Below are positions 54,070 to 63,079 of a DNA stretch of 64,000 nucleotides, in pieces (within the stretch, counting starts at the first letter, position 1; every line of letters begins with the position of its first letter). Source of the stretch: JBFMFR01 sp040752025. GTDB taxonomy: Bacteria; Chloroflexota; Anaerolineae; Anaerolineales; UBA4823. Location: NCBI GenBank assembly GCA_040752025.1, contig JBFMFR010000023.1:35549-99548 (forward strand). The letters run 5' to 3'. The notes beneath the pieces are model-generated. The model did no database searches. It was not told where the DNA came from and was given only the letters and a program-made list of their open reading frames with translations. The position numbers and the translations under genes were made by a program.

Positions 54070-54459
54070 TCAACCTCCTTGCATGGATTGGCTCGGGCCC
54101 TGGGCATCGGTCTTACGAGTTCCCAGCAGTTCGCGCCCGAGCAAGATGCCGCCCAGAACGATCAGCAAGATGGCGAAGATGGCCCAATCGGACAATTCGA
54201 ACGGCAGAGGCAAGATTACGTCTGCCAGTTCCAGCCCGCCCCACACGAGAGCGAGGATGCCGATTGTGGTCGTGCCGCTCCTGGCCGGAATACCGCTCAG
54301 AGAGCGGACGGCGTTCAAGCCGAGCAAAATCAAACCGGTACCTGCGAGCCCAACACCGGCGGGGATAAAGTCGAACAGGACTGTCAGTCCCCACAGGACA
54401 AAGAGCAGTCCCCAGGCGATCGTTTCGAGGTCGCGATCTGGCGTTTGTGTGTTATGCAT
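54070..54459 (-). CDS. Four-helix membrane protein of the sigma operon
   Basis: 129 aa from 54459 (AGGAGAAAACC before the ATG). Hydrophobic segments ETIAWGLLFVLWGLTVLFDF, GVGLAGTGLILLGLNAV, TTIGILALVWGGLELADVIL and WAIFAILLIVLGGILLG. It overlaps the CMD gene end by eight bases. Unknown function; membrane stress linkage inferred from the operon. Confidence 0.65.
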   Translation of the reverse strand: MHNTQTPDRDLETIAWGLLFVLWGLTVLFDFIPAGVGLAGTGLILLGLNAVRSLSGIPARSGTTTIGILALVWGGLELADVILPLPFELSDWAIFAILLIVLGGILLGRELLGTRKTDAQGPSQSMQGG

Positions 54460-54742
54460 GGTTTTCTCCTGAAGATGTGATTGGTGAACTACACCCGCAC
54501 CCGTTCCCGGTTGCATTTGTGGCAGTGGGCACGGCGGGCTTCAAGCTGATGGCAAATTTATCCATCTTGGCGGCTGCGCCTTGCCTGACCCGTTTGCCGA
54601 TATCGATCGCTTCGGCGATTTCCTGGTCGTCGGCCCCACATTCCCGAGCCGTTTTGACATTGTGTTCCAGGCACGGCTGGCAGTTGGCGCTGACAGATGC
54701 ACCCACGGCGATCAAAGCCAGGGCGTGGTTATTGAGTTTCAT
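54452..54742 (-). CDS. Carboxymuconolactone decarboxylase/AhpD-like protein
   Basis: 96 aa. The AhpD-type redox motif is visible: LIAVGASVSANCQPCLEH, then NVKTARECGADDQEIAEAI. The CxxC with nearby His is the thiol site. The C-terminus has extra cysteines (GNGCGCSSP). Such small CMD proteins usually reduce peroxiredoxins or act as thiol switches. Second gene of the sigma operon. Confidence 0.82.
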   Translation of the reverse strand: MKLNNHALALIAVGASVSANCQPCLEHNVKTARECGADDQEIAEAIDIGKRVRQGAAAKMDKFAISLKPAVPTATNATGNGCGCSSPITSSGENHA

Positions 54743-54823
54743 ACATGTGATCTCCTTTCTAGTTTTATAGACGGAGACCCGTCAAGAAAGGATACACTTA
54801 TGAGCAACGATTTGTGAGATATT

Positions 54824-55375
54824 TCAGAGCCAGTCTTCAGCCTTGCAGTTGGCTTTTAGCTCTTGCAAAAGCCTGGTCCTCCCCCGGTGGAGCCTGATTT
54901 TGACCGTTTCCAGGGTCAGCCCGAGAATCCCGGCAATCTCGTTGTCGGGAATTTGTTCCATCTCGCTGAGCACAACCACGGTGCGATAGTTAGCAGGCAG
55001 GCGCTTTACGTAATCCACAAAGCAGGCGTACATTTCTTCGCGCATGAGCTGCTGCTCGAGCGAAGGGGTGGTTTCTCCGGTCCACACATCTTGAGCCTCG
55101 GTATCTTCGGAATCATCGAGCACACTGAGTTCAGCGCCCTGCTGGAATGAGGGCGTCCGCATTTTGTCTATGGCAGTGTTGGTGGCGATGCGATAGAGCC
55201 ATGTGGATAGTTGCGACTCGCCTCGAAAGGTATTCAGGGTCCGATTGACCTTAATAAACACCTCTTGGGCCAGGTCCTCCGCCTCGGATGCGCCTACCAG
55301 GCGCGCCAGGTAGCGCAGGATGCGCGGCTGATAGGTAGTATAGATTGTGGAGAAATCCAGTTCGCTGGCGTTCAT
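54824..55375 (-). CDS. ECF RNA polymerase sigma factor
   Basis: 183 aa. Region 2: YQPRILRYLARLVGASEAED, then EVFIKVNRTLNTFRGESQLS and TWLYRIATNTAIDKMR. Region 4: LPANYRTVVVLSEMEQIPDN, then EIAGILGLTLETVKIRLHRG. No anti-sigma zinc-finger gene follows; instead an AhpD-like protein and two membrane proteins do, so regulation may be redox-linked through them. The C-terminus has a lone Cys (ANCKAEDWL). Confidence 0.92.
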   Translation of the reverse strand: MNASELDFSTIYTTYQPRILRYLARLVGASEAEDLAQEVFIKVNRTLNTFRGESQLSTWLYRIATNTAIDKMRTPSFQQGAELSVLDDSEDTEAQDVWTGETTPSLEQQLMREEMYACFVDYVKRLPANYRTVVVLSEMEQIPDNEIAGILGLTLETVKIRLHRGRTRLLQELKANCKAEDWL

Positions 55376-55446
55376 CCAGTTCCATTCCTGTCGAGTAAAG
55401 AATGGCTGCGCCTGGCGCAGCCCAGGACAGGTTTATTATACGCCAA

Positions 55447-56208
55447 CTATGGTTGGGGATAGGGGGCGTTTGCCAAAGGAGTGGGCGTTGAAGTGGCTGT
55501 AAACTGCTGTCTTATCACAGGGGTTATTGTCGGAACAACCTCATCTACCGTCAAGGTGAACTTTCTACCGGGAACATTGAAGTAAAAGATTGTTCCATCC
55601 TCGGATCTTAGAGTCAGGATGAGCCCCTCAACTTCCACGACACGAACCAGACCATGCCTGGTAGGCGTCAAAAACATGCCGATTGAGGCATTGTGAGCGA
55701 CAGATACAACTACCGCGCCTTGTTTTGGGTCTTTTCCATCGGCGCCTGCATATACCTGGAATAACTTACCCTCAATCCTATAAAACCAGGCATTCCCTAT
55801 TTGAAAATCTTTTGGAAGGAAACCCGCATGACCGGCATCTTCGATAATGCCGATTGGAATGCGCTGGACATTCTGGGTCTCAAAAGCTTGTTGGGTGCGT
55901 TGAAGCTGTGTTGTATAGGCTCGCTGTGAATCGGCCAATGCCTCTGTAGATAAAATGGTGGGCTGCATAGTTGCCACCAGCGTGGCCATTTGATAATACA
56001 GTTTCAGTTGCTCTTCAATCGATCGAATCTCGTTCTCGCTTTGGGCATACTTTACGGATTCTTCCAATGTGGCAATCTCATTCTGGAAACGTTCAACCCT
56101 GGGCGAAGGTTTTGTGGCAGCTAAAGTTCCCTGGATTGACCATAGAATCACCACAAGGAGGAATCCACCTCCAATCATAAATAGTTTCTTGTTCCGAGAA
56201 TTGTTCAT
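55447..56208 (-). CDS. Membrane-anchored hypothetical exoprotein
   Basis: 253 aa. N-terminal helix (KLFMIGGGFLLVVILWSIQG), a coiled-coil-like region (PRVERFQNEIATLEESVKYA), then a beta-rich part (WFYRIEGKLFQVYAGADG, VRVVEVEGLILTLRSEDGT) and a Thr-rich end. No family recognised. Alone between the sigma operon and the divergent phosphoribosyltransferase gene. Confidence 0.6.
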   Translation of the reverse strand: MNNSRNKKLFMIGGGFLLVVILWSIQGTLAATKPSPRVERFQNEIATLEESVKYAQSENEIRSIEEQLKLYYQMATLVATMQPTILSTEALADSQRAYTTQLQRTQQAFETQNVQRIPIGIIEDAGHAGFLPKDFQIGNAWFYRIEGKLFQVYAGADGKDPKQGAVVVSVAHNASIGMFLTPTRHGLVRVVEVEGLILTLRSEDGTIFYFNVPGRKFTLTVDEVVPTITPVIRQQFTATSTPTPLANAPYPQP

Positions 56209-56345
56209 TTCTACCCTTCAACGGACAATTAAACGGAAATTGATCTATAATTGGCGAGTTACCACACCTTTGCAGTACTTCGCGTTTATGAGTATATCAC
56301 GGTGAGCAGGGCTTCACAGGTGGTCTGGGAGGTTATAATCACTGC

Positions 56346-56861
56346 ATGCGAGATTACCTGCGCCTGATCGACACGCATACCCCTGGCTCGCGCTGCGACG
56401 TCACCCCCTTGTTTGCTGATCCCAAAGCTTTTGCTGCCCTGGTAGAAGACCTGGTACAACCGTTCGAAGGGCAGCAGATCGACCGGGTTGCCGGGATCGA
56501 CGCCCTGGGTTTCATCCTGGGGACAGCCGCTGCGCTGCGCCTGGGCACAGGTTTCCTGCCCATCCGCAAGGGCGGTAAACTGCCCGTCCAGGCGGAGCAA
56601 ATCGAGTTTGTGGATTACAGCGGCGAATGCAAAACGCTGGAAATGCGCCTGGGCAGCATCCAGCCAGGCGAGCGCATCTTGTTGGTCGACGATTGGATCG
56701 AGACGGGCGCACAGGTCCAGGCAGCCGTGACTTTGATCGAACGGCAGGGCGGCGTGATTGGTGGGATTGCAGCCATCAACATAGACGACAATCCCGGCTT
56801 ATGTGCGCTGATGGCTCAGTATTTTTGTCATTCTGTGTGGCTAAATATGGAAGAGCGATGA
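56346..56861 (+). CDS. Type I phosphoribosyltransferase (APRT-like)
   Basis: 171 aa. The PRPP-binding motif is RILLVDDWIETGAQVQAAV; flanking features are DRVAGIDALGFILGTAAALR and GFLPIRKGGKLP. The order and length match adenine phosphoribosyltransferase-like enzymes, but the nucleobase is not certain; the motif has Trp where many APRTs have Val/Leu (DDW). Close to the purine salvage class. Confidence 0.75.
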   Translation: MRDYLRLIDTHTPGSRCDVTPLFADPKAFAALVEDLVQPFEGQQIDRVAGIDALGFILGTAAALRLGTGFLPIRKGGKLPVQAEQIEFVDYSGECKTLEMRLGSIQPGERILLVDDWIETGAQVQAAVTLIERQGGVIGGIAAINIDDNPGLCALMAQYFCHSVWLNMEER

Positions 56862-56888
56862 GATTCGCGGTAGAATAATCTCAGGCGT

Positions 56889-56915
56889 TTTTGTGTATGG
56901 AATTTCCTCACAAAA
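56889..56915. promoter_or_regulatory. Inverted repeat upstream of the CO dehydrogenase operon
   Basis: TTTTGTG (56889-56895) and CACAAAA (56909-56915) with 13 bases between. It is about 150 bases before cooF. The spacing does not match the CRP/FNR or CooA half-site spacing (N4-6), so a different regulator or chance is possible. Confidence 0.3.
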
Positions 56916-57066
56916 CGGCCCTTTTTGAAAGTCGCACCACCTGCGAGGGGGAGGATTGGGATACGAAGTGTTTATCGCTGAAAGGAGGTGATCGGCGATA
57001 AGAAATCATTTCTGAGGCAGAAGAAAAAAGCATACGCGTGATTCGCCTGGAAAGGAGGCAAGCTGA

Positions 57067-57723
57067 ATGAAGACTGTCTTCATCCATCCGGAGCGCTGTA
57101 TTGGCTGCAAACAATGCGAAGTAGCCTGTGCAGTAGCTCATTCGCAAAACAAAAACCTTTTCCTGGCCGTGTTCGAGCGCCCCGCACCGAAGCCTCGCAT
57201 CCATGCCGAGCCTGGCCTGGATTTGAATACAGCTTTCCCAAACAAATGCCGACATTGTAACCCGGCCCCTTGCCTGGGTGTATGCCCAACGGGGGCGATC
57301 CACCGTCCGGCCGATCTGCCTGAGATCGTGCTGATCGAAGCGCGCAAGTGCATGGCGTGCGGGATGTGCGCCATGTTGTGTCCCTTCGATGTGATCACGT
57401 ATTTCGCTGCCAGCGCGGCGCCGGAGAGAACGGCCGTGGCGCTGAAGTGCGACGGCTGCATCGAGCGCCAGCGCGCCGGGATGATCCCGGCCTGCGTGGA
57501 AGCCTGCAAGGTTGGGGCGCTGGAGTTTGGCGAGATCAACGATCTGGTCAAGACGGCCCGCAGGCAGTACTCCGAAAGGGTGCTGCAAGCGGTGGGCCAG
57601 GATATTTACGGCCTGGCTGCGCGTGAAATAGCCCCCACGCCGGCCAACGTGGAAGCCTGGCGGGGCTGGGGCGCGGCGGTGAGCGTGTTGAACGCCGATG
57701 GCGGAAAGGAGCGTGAGGGATGA
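57067..57723 (+). CDS. cooF: CooF-type iron-sulfur electron carrier
   Basis: 218 aa polyferredoxin. Cysteine groups: CIGCKQCEVAC (residues 11-21), CRHCNPAPCLGVC, CMACGMCAMLC and CDGCIERQRAGMIPACVEAC, enough for four [4Fe-4S] clusters. It carries electrons from CO dehydrogenase to its acceptor. The ribosome site AAAGGAGG lies nine bases before the ATG. It overlaps cooS by ATGA. Confidence 0.9.
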   Translation: MKTVFIHPERCIGCKQCEVACAVAHSQNKNLFLAVFERPAPKPRIHAEPGLDLNTAFPNKCRHCNPAPCLGVCPTGAIHRPADLPEIVLIEARKCMACGMCAMLCPFDVITYFAASAAPERTAVALKCDGCIERQRAGMIPACVEACKVGALEFGEINDLVKTARRQYSERVLQAVGQDIYGLAAREIAPTPANVEAWRGWGAAVSVLNADGGKEREG

Positions 57724-59660
57724 CTCCCACTTTCTCTGGAAATGGTTATAAACGGAAAAGCATCCAGCCGGACGCCTGGGCCATGCTGGAAATCGCCCAG
57801 CGCGAAGGCATCGAAACGGTGTGGGACCGGCTGGAAAAGCAGCAGCCGCAGTGTGGCTACTGCAACCTGGGTACGAGCTGCCGCATCTGTGCTATGGGCC
57901 CCTGCCGGGTCGATCCTTTCGGAGATGGCCCGCAGAAGGGCGTGTGCGGGGCAGACGCGGACATCATCGTGGCGCGCAACCTGGTGCGGGCGATCGCCGC
58001 AGGCGCGTCGGCGCACTCGGACCACGGGCGCGATATCCTGGAGACGCTGCATCATGTAGGCGAGGGCAAGACGGACGTTTACAAGATCAGCGATCCGGAA
58101 AAACTGCGCAGGATGGCGGCCGAATATGGCGTGGAGGCGCAGGGCAAGAACGACCAGGAACTGGCGGCGGCGCTGGCCTGGGAGATTATGGAGGATTACG
58201 GCATGCGCCGCGAGAAGCTGCCGCTGGCAAGCCGGGCCCCCCAGGCGCGCCAGGAGCTGTGGCAGAAGCTCGGCGTTTACCCGCGCGGGGTGGACCGTGA
58301 GAACGTGGAGACGCTGCACCGCACGCACATGGGGGTGGACAACGACTGGGTCAACATCCTGCTGCACGGCGTGCGCAACGCCCTGAGCGATGGCTGGGGC
58401 GGCTCGATGATCGCCACCGAGCTTTCGGACACGCTGTTCGGCGTACCCACACCGGTGATGTCGAAGGTCAACCTGGGGGTGATCAAAGCCGAGCAGGTCA
58501 ACATCATCCTGCACGGGCACAACCCGATGTTGAGCGAGGTGATCGTGGCGGCGGCGCAGGATCCCGAGTTAGTAGCCCTGGCGAAGGCCAAAGGGGCGCA
58601 GGGGATCAACCTGGCCGGGCTGTGCTGCACCGGCAACGAGGTGTTGATGCGCAAAGGCATCCCCATGGCGGGCAACCACCTGATGCAAGAGCTGTGCATC
58701 ATGACCGGCGCAGTGGAACTGATGATCGTGGATTATCAGTGCATCATGCCGGCGGTGACGCAGACGGCCAAGTGCTTCCACACGCAGGTGGTGAGCACTT
58801 TCGATAAGGCCAAGTTCCCAGGGGCCGAGCACATCAGCTTCGACCCGGAGCACGGCCTGGAGATCGGCAAGCAGATTGTGCGCCGAGCGGTGGAGAACTT
58901 CTCCAAGCGCATCCCCGAACGGGTCATCATTCCGGTCGAGGCGACGCCCATGATGGCGGGTTTCTCCATCGAAGCCATCCTGGCGGCGCTGGGCGGCACG
59001 CCGCAGCCGCTGATCGACGCGATCGTCAATGGCAGCATCCGCGGTGCGGTGGGCATCGTGGGCTGCAACAACCCCAAGATCAAGCAGGACCTGGGGCACA
59101 CCGAGCTGACCCGCCGGCTGATCGAGAACGATATCCTGGTGGTGGTGACGGGCTGCGCGGCGGTGGCGGACGGCAAAGCCGGCCTGATGACGCCGGAAGC
59201 GGCCGAACTGGCCGGGCCAGGGCTGCGGGCGGTGTGCCAGGCGCTGGGCATCCCACCGGTGCTGCACCTGGGGAGCTGCGTGGACAACTCGCGCATCCTG
59301 GTGCTGGCGGCGGCCCTGGCGAACACGCTGGGGGTGGACATCAGCGCGCTGCCATTGGCCGGGGCAGCCCCGGAATGGTACTCGGAAAAGGCGGTGGCGA
59401 TTGGCACCTACGTGGTGGCCTCCGGCATCTACACCGTGCTAGGCACGGCGCCGCCCATTTTCGGCAGCCCCAACGTGGTCAAGCTGCTGACCGAAGGGCT
59501 GGAGGGCGTGCTCGGAGCCACCTTCGCCGTGGAACCCGACCCGCAGCGGGCGGCGGCGCTGATCCGGCGGCACATCGAGGCCAAGCGGGCCGGGCTGGGG
59601 CTGAGCGCTATCGACCCGGCGAGCATCCCGCTGCCTGACGCTGAACTGACGCTGGTTTGA
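57720..59660 (+). CDS. cooS: Anaerobic carbon monoxide dehydrogenase catalytic subunit CooS
   Basis: 646 aa Ni-Fe enzyme oxidising CO to CO2. N-terminal cluster D/B cysteines: QCGYCNLGTSCRICAMGPC, then GVCGADAD. C-cluster ligands are visible: His in IILHGHNPMLSE, Cys in AGLCCTGNE, Cys in IVDYQCIMPA, Cys in VGCNNPK, Cys in VVTGCAA and Cys in HLGSCVDNSR. All expected positions are present, so it is likely active. No cooC maturation gene or hydrogenase (ech/coo) gene lies within the window. Confidence 0.96.
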   Translation: MTPTFSGNGYKRKSIQPDAWAMLEIAQREGIETVWDRLEKQQPQCGYCNLGTSCRICAMGPCRVDPFGDGPQKGVCGADADIIVARNLVRAIAAGASAHSDHGRDILETLHHVGEGKTDVYKISDPEKLRRMAAEYGVEAQGKNDQELAAALAWEIMEDYGMRREKLPLASRAPQARQELWQKLGVYPRGVDRENVETLHRTHMGVDNDWVNILLHGVRNALSDGWGGSMIATELSDTLFGVPTPVMSKVNLGVIKAEQVNIILHGHNPMLSEVIVAAAQDPELVALAKAKGAQGINLAGLCCTGNEVLMRKGIPMAGNHLMQELCIMTGAVELMIVDYQCIMPAVTQTAKCFHTQVVSTFDKAKFPGAEHISFDPEHGLEIGKQIVRRAVENFSKRIPERVIIPVEATPMMAGFSIEAILAALGGTPQPLIDAIVNGSIRGAVGIVGCNNPKIKQDLGHTELTRRLIENDILVVVTGCAAVADGKAGLMTPEAAELAGPGLRAVCQALGIPPVLHLGSCVDNSRILVLAAALANTLGVDISALPLAGAAPEWYSEKAVAIGTYVVASGIYTVLGTAPPIFGSPNVVKLLTEGLEGVLGATFAVEPDPQRAAALIRRHIEAKRAGLGLSAIDPASIPLPDAELTLV

Positions 59661-59719
59661 GAGCTTCAGGGCCTGAGAATTTTCAGGCTTGAGGCTTTCA
59701 ACACGGCAAGGAGGCGACT

Positions 59720-60949
59720 ATGGCAACCCGGATTGTAATTGTTGGGGCTGGCCCGGCGGGCGTGAGCGCGGTGGAAACGCTGCGCGCCCTGGACAGGCAG
59801 GCGCAGATCGCAATGTTGAGCGCCGAGCCCTACCCGCCGTACTCGCCCCCGGCGATGGCAGACCACTTCGCCAGCGGATCGTGGGCGCACCTGTGGCGCG
59901 AAGCTGACTGGGCCGAGCACATGCAGGTGGATTACCGCAGCGGTGTGACGGTAGCGGCGGTCGAGCCTGGTGCGAAGCGTCTGCGCCTGGCGCAAAATGG
60001 CGGGGTGCTGGAATACGACCGCCTGGTGATCGCCACGGGCAGCCGCCTGTACGCCCCGCTGGAGGGGGCGGAACTGCCGGGGGTGTACAACTTCAAATCT
60101 TTGAGCGCGGCCGAGGCGCTGGTCGGGAAAGTGCGTCGCGGCGAAGCGCGCCGCGCGCTGATCGTGGGGGCCGGTTTCATCGGCATGGAGATCGCTCTGC
60201 TGCTGTGCCAATTGGGGGTGCAGGTGACGCAGATCGAGATGCTCGACCAGGTGATGCCGGCCATGCTGGATGCACCCACGGCGTCCTTCGCGCTGCAAGC
60301 CATGCGCCAGCGCGGCGTGGAGGTGCGCCTGAACACCAGGGGGCAGGCCTTCCTGGGGGAGGGCCGGGCGGAGGGCGTGCTGCTCGAGTCGGGCGAGGTG
60401 CTCCAGGCGGACCTGTACATCGCCGCCACGGGGGTGCGCCCCAACCTGGAACTGCTGCAGGGCAGCGGGATCGAGCACCGTTGGGGGATCACGGTGGACG
60501 AATACCTGCGAACTTCAGCGGCAGAGGTGTACGCCGCTGGAGACGTGATCGAGTCGCGGGAGCGCCTGAGCGGCGAGGTGGCTGTGCACGCCATCTTCCC
60601 CAACGCAGTCGAGCAGGGGCGGGTGGTGGGCATGAACCTGGCCGGGCTGGAGAGGCCCTACGAAGGCGCCGAGCGCCTGAACAGCCTGAAGCACCTGGGC
60701 GTGCCGGTGCTGGCGGCGGGCCTGAAGCAGGGCGACGAAGTCTTGCAAGCCCGCCACAACGGGGGGCAGCGACGGCTGTACCTGAAAGATGGGCGGCTGG
60801 TGGGCTACCAACTGGTCGGAGACATCGGCGCGGCGGGGGCCTTGCGCACGCTGCTGACCCGCCAGGAAGACGTGCGCCGCTTCAAGGACCGCCTGCTGCA
60901 GGCCAGTTTCGGACAGGGCACGCTGGCCTGGTCGGCGCTGGCGACGTAG
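59720..60949 (+). CDS. FAD/NAD(P)-dependent oxidoreductase of the CO dehydrogenase operon
   Basis: 409 aa pyridine-nucleotide-disulfide oxidoreductase fold. FAD site IVIVGAGPAGVSAVETLRAL, NAD site RALIVGAGFIGMEIALLLCQ, second FAD contact AEVYAAGDVIES. It is 59 bases after cooS with AAGGAGG. A cooF-cooS-flavoprotein arrangement is known, and is thought to reduce NAD(P) with CO electrons; that use is inferred here. Confidence 0.85.
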   Translation: MATRIVIVGAGPAGVSAVETLRALDRQAQIAMLSAEPYPPYSPPAMADHFASGSWAHLWREADWAEHMQVDYRSGVTVAAVEPGAKRLRLAQNGGVLEYDRLVIATGSRLYAPLEGAELPGVYNFKSLSAAEALVGKVRRGEARRALIVGAGFIGMEIALLLCQLGVQVTQIEMLDQVMPAMLDAPTASFALQAMRQRGVEVRLNTRGQAFLGEGRAEGVLLESGEVLQADLYIAATGVRPNLELLQGSGIEHRWGITVDEYLRTSAAEVYAAGDVIESRERLSGEVAVHAIFPNAVEQGRVVGMNLAGLERPYEGAERLNSLKHLGVPVLAAGLKQGDEVLQARHNGGQRRLYLKDGRLVGYQLVGDIGAAGALRTLLTRQEDVRRFKDRLLQASFGQGTLAWSALAT

Positions 60950-60969
60950 AGGAGCCCTACGAGTGAATT

Positions 60970-61005
60970 ACCGGGCGCCTGGAGGAAGTTTACCAGGCGC
61001 CCGGT
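60970..61005. terminator. 13-bp stem-loop after the CO dehydrogenase operon
   Basis: ACCGGGCGCCTGG (60970-60982) / CCAGGCGCCCGGT (60993-61005), loop of ten bases, 20 bases past the oxidoreductase stop. GC-rich, without a T-run. Confidence 0.65.
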
Positions 61006-61037
61006 GATATGCCCCGAGCGAACCTGGACAGACAAAA

Positions 61038-61805
61038 ATGAGAAGAGCAATGAAAACTGCCCTGGTTGTGCTCATGTTCGTGACGCACGTGCTGATGTCT
61101 TACAGCGGCGGTTGGTCGATCTGGCTTTCTTCTCTGGGCTCGGTGTTGATCGGTATCCTCGCCTGGGTGACCTGGCCGGCGCAGTGGAAAGAGCGGCTGG
61201 GTTTGAAGATTCCCTGGTGGGAAGCCTTGCTGGCAGCGGCGCTGGCCCCGGTCTGGATGGCGCTGCTGTATGCGGCCATCCGGGCCATCACGCCTCCCCA
61301 GGGCATCACCTACCTGACCGTCTTTGCTGTAGAAGGGTTTGTGAATCTGTCTTGCCTGCATCTGCTGGGGCAAACGCTCGGCCAGGAGATGCTGTTCGGG
61401 GCGCTGCTGCTGTACACCGTGCGACAGAAGTTTGCTAAGGCCTCATTGCTGCTGGTGGCCACGCTGGCGGCGCTGTGCTTTTCCCTGCTGCATTCCGTTT
61501 TCTACCGCTGGATCGTGATGCCGGCCAACGGCGGGCGGCTGACGTTGGGGGCGCTGTTTGTGCTGCTGGCGATCGGCGTGCTGCGCAACACCCTGATCTT
61601 GAAGTCCGGGCACATTGCCTACGCCTGGTCGCTGCACCTGAGCATCAGCCTGGTGGGGCTGGCGGGCACGTATATCTCCGCCAGCGGGACCGAACTGGGG
61701 GAAGCGGCGATCTTCAATTCGATCCTGGGCGCGCCGCTGGCGGTTGCGGCGGGTGCGGTGATGTTGGGGGCGTGCGGGTTTTGGCTGGCGCGCACGCCTC
61801 AGTAG
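61038..61805 (+). CDS. CPBP-like intramembrane protein with degenerate motif
   Basis: 255 aa, about eight hydrophobic segments. Resembles the CPBP (Abi) intramembrane family: GQTLGQEMLFGALLLY where active members carry EExxxR, then ALCFSLLHSVFYR and HIAYAWSLHLSIS with candidate metal His. Only one Glu of the pair is present and the Arg is missing, so protease activity is doubtful. The ATG at 61050 (AGAAG upstream) is an alternative start. Confidence 0.55.
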   Translation: MRRAMKTALVVLMFVTHVLMSYSGGWSIWLSSLGSVLIGILAWVTWPAQWKERLGLKIPWWEALLAAALAPVWMALLYAAIRAITPPQGITYLTVFAVEGFVNLSCLHLLGQTLGQEMLFGALLLYTVRQKFAKASLLLVATLAALCFSLLHSVFYRWIVMPANGGRLTLGALFVLLAIGVLRNTLILKSGHIAYAWSLHLSISLVGLAGTYISASGTELGEAAIFNSILGAPLAVAAGAVMLGACGFWLARTPQ

Positions 61806-61807
61806 AA

Positions 61808-63079
61808 TCATTTGGTCTGCTGCTGGTAGAACAGCCCCAAGGGGCTGAAGATGCCTTTTTCCAGGCTGGCGCGGGCGGCCTGGTTGACCTGCCTGGAGAG
61901 CTCCAGGGTGGAGAGGCTGCTGGTGGCGTCGTAATCCAGGTAGGCCAGCAGGTAGCGCGTCCAGAAGAAGGAGACGAAGTCGATGCCTTCCGCCTCGGCC
62001 ATGCCAATCACCGCCTGCATGAACTTCTCGTCCAGCGGCTCCCAAAAACTGAAGGCGTCGCGGCTGTAGATTTCAACGTGGTTACCGCCCAACCCACCGC
62101 CCAGTTCGGCGTGGCTGGCCTTGTACAGCCAGGCCTCGCCGATGACGGTGTCTTTGCCGGCCTGGCTGGCGCGGCGGGCTGCCTGGCGGGCCTGCTCGAG
62201 CAGCCGCCCATCCTGCCCGATCGGGTAGATGTGGATATTGATGAAGTCCAGGTCGGGGTGCTGGAGGAAGTGCTCCAGGTAGGCCGACTCCTCCCAGGTG
62301 CCCGTACCGGCCCCGATCTTGATGTTATCCGCAGAGCCGATCTCGGCCAGGGTAGCGTCCACGAAGTCGAAATATTCTTGAAGCGTGAAGCGCAGCCCGG
62401 TCAGCATCTCTTCGGTGGTGGGCTCGTTGCCCAGCGCCAGGTAGTCCGGCTGGATCTCGCGAGCGATGGTGACCAGCATCTGGCGCTTGGTATCGAAGTA
62501 TTCCTGGTTGGTCAGGCCGGAGTAATCCACCTGGCGGCCGAAATCGCCGGAGTATTCCGCCTGCGGGAAGACCGGGCCGGTCTCTACCAGCAGGGTCATG
62601 CCGTGCTGGTGCACGTCCGCAGCGATTTGCTTGTAGAAAGCCAGGTATTCATCCGAGCGTGGAAAATCGGGCTGCAAGAGGGGATACGAAATTTGCACGC
62701 CTACGCCCTGCACGCCCAACGACTGGAGACGGTCGAGCGCCAGGCGGGCTGTCTCCAGGATGCCCGCTTGCAGCAGGTAGGTGCCCAGGTTGCCGTTGGC
62801 GTACATCAATTCGGCGGAGAAAATGGGTGGCTGACCGGGGCTGCCTGGCAGGGTGGCCAGGAAAGCGTCCAGTTCGGCGTTTAGCTCAGCGTACAGAGCC
62901 TGGTATTCCTGCGGCGGGGGTGGAGCGATGAAGGCTGAAGAGACGGAAGTGGTGGGTAGGATTGGAGTCGCCAGCGGGGCGGATGGTTGCGTGGCCGGCG
63001 CGGCGGTTGGCCGCGCTGAGCCGGCGCAGGCCAGGCCGGTCAGGCCAAGTAGAACGAGGCAGGTGAAGAAGCGCTGCAT
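61808..63079 (-). CDS. Lipoprotein with GH-A-clan-like TIM barrel
   Basis: 423 aa. Signal peptide with lipobox LTGLACAGS, a Pro/Thr-rich linker, then a barrel-like domain: LGVQGVGVQISYPLL, LLVETGPVFPQ, PDYLALGNEPTTEEML with an acid/base-like Glu after strand 4, DFINIHIYPIG and KDTVIGEAWLYKAS with a nucleophile-like Glu. This two-Glu layout fits GH-A glycosidases. A specific family cannot be fixed, and a non-enzymatic surface role is possible. No sugar operon neighbours. Confidence 0.65.
   Translation of the reverse strand: MQRFFTCLVLLGLTGLACAGSARPTAAPATQPSAPLATPILPTTSVSSAFIAPPPPQEYQALYAELNAELDAFLATLPGSPGQPPIFSAELMYANGNLGTYLLQAGILETARLALDRLQSLGVQGVGVQISYPLLQPDFPRSDEYLAFYKQIAADVHQHGMTLLVETGPVFPQAEYSGDFGRQVDYSGLTNQEYFDTKRQMLVTIAREIQPDYLALGNEPTTEEMLTGLRFTLQEYFDFVDATLAEIGSADNIKIGAGTGTWEESAYLEHFLQHPDLDFINIHIYPIGQDGRLLEQARQAARRASQAGKDTVIGEAWLYKASHAELGGGLGGNHVEIYSRDAFSFWEPLDEKFMQAVIGMAEAEGIDFVSFFWTRYLLAYLDYDATSSLSTLELSRQVNQAARASLEKGIFSPLGLFYQQQTK

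Noticed and set aside
56889..56915. CooA- or FNR-type operator before the CO dehydrogenase operon
   Set aside because: Half-site spacing of 13 bases does not fit the short spacing of CRP/FNR/CooA sites; kept only as a weak inverted repeat.
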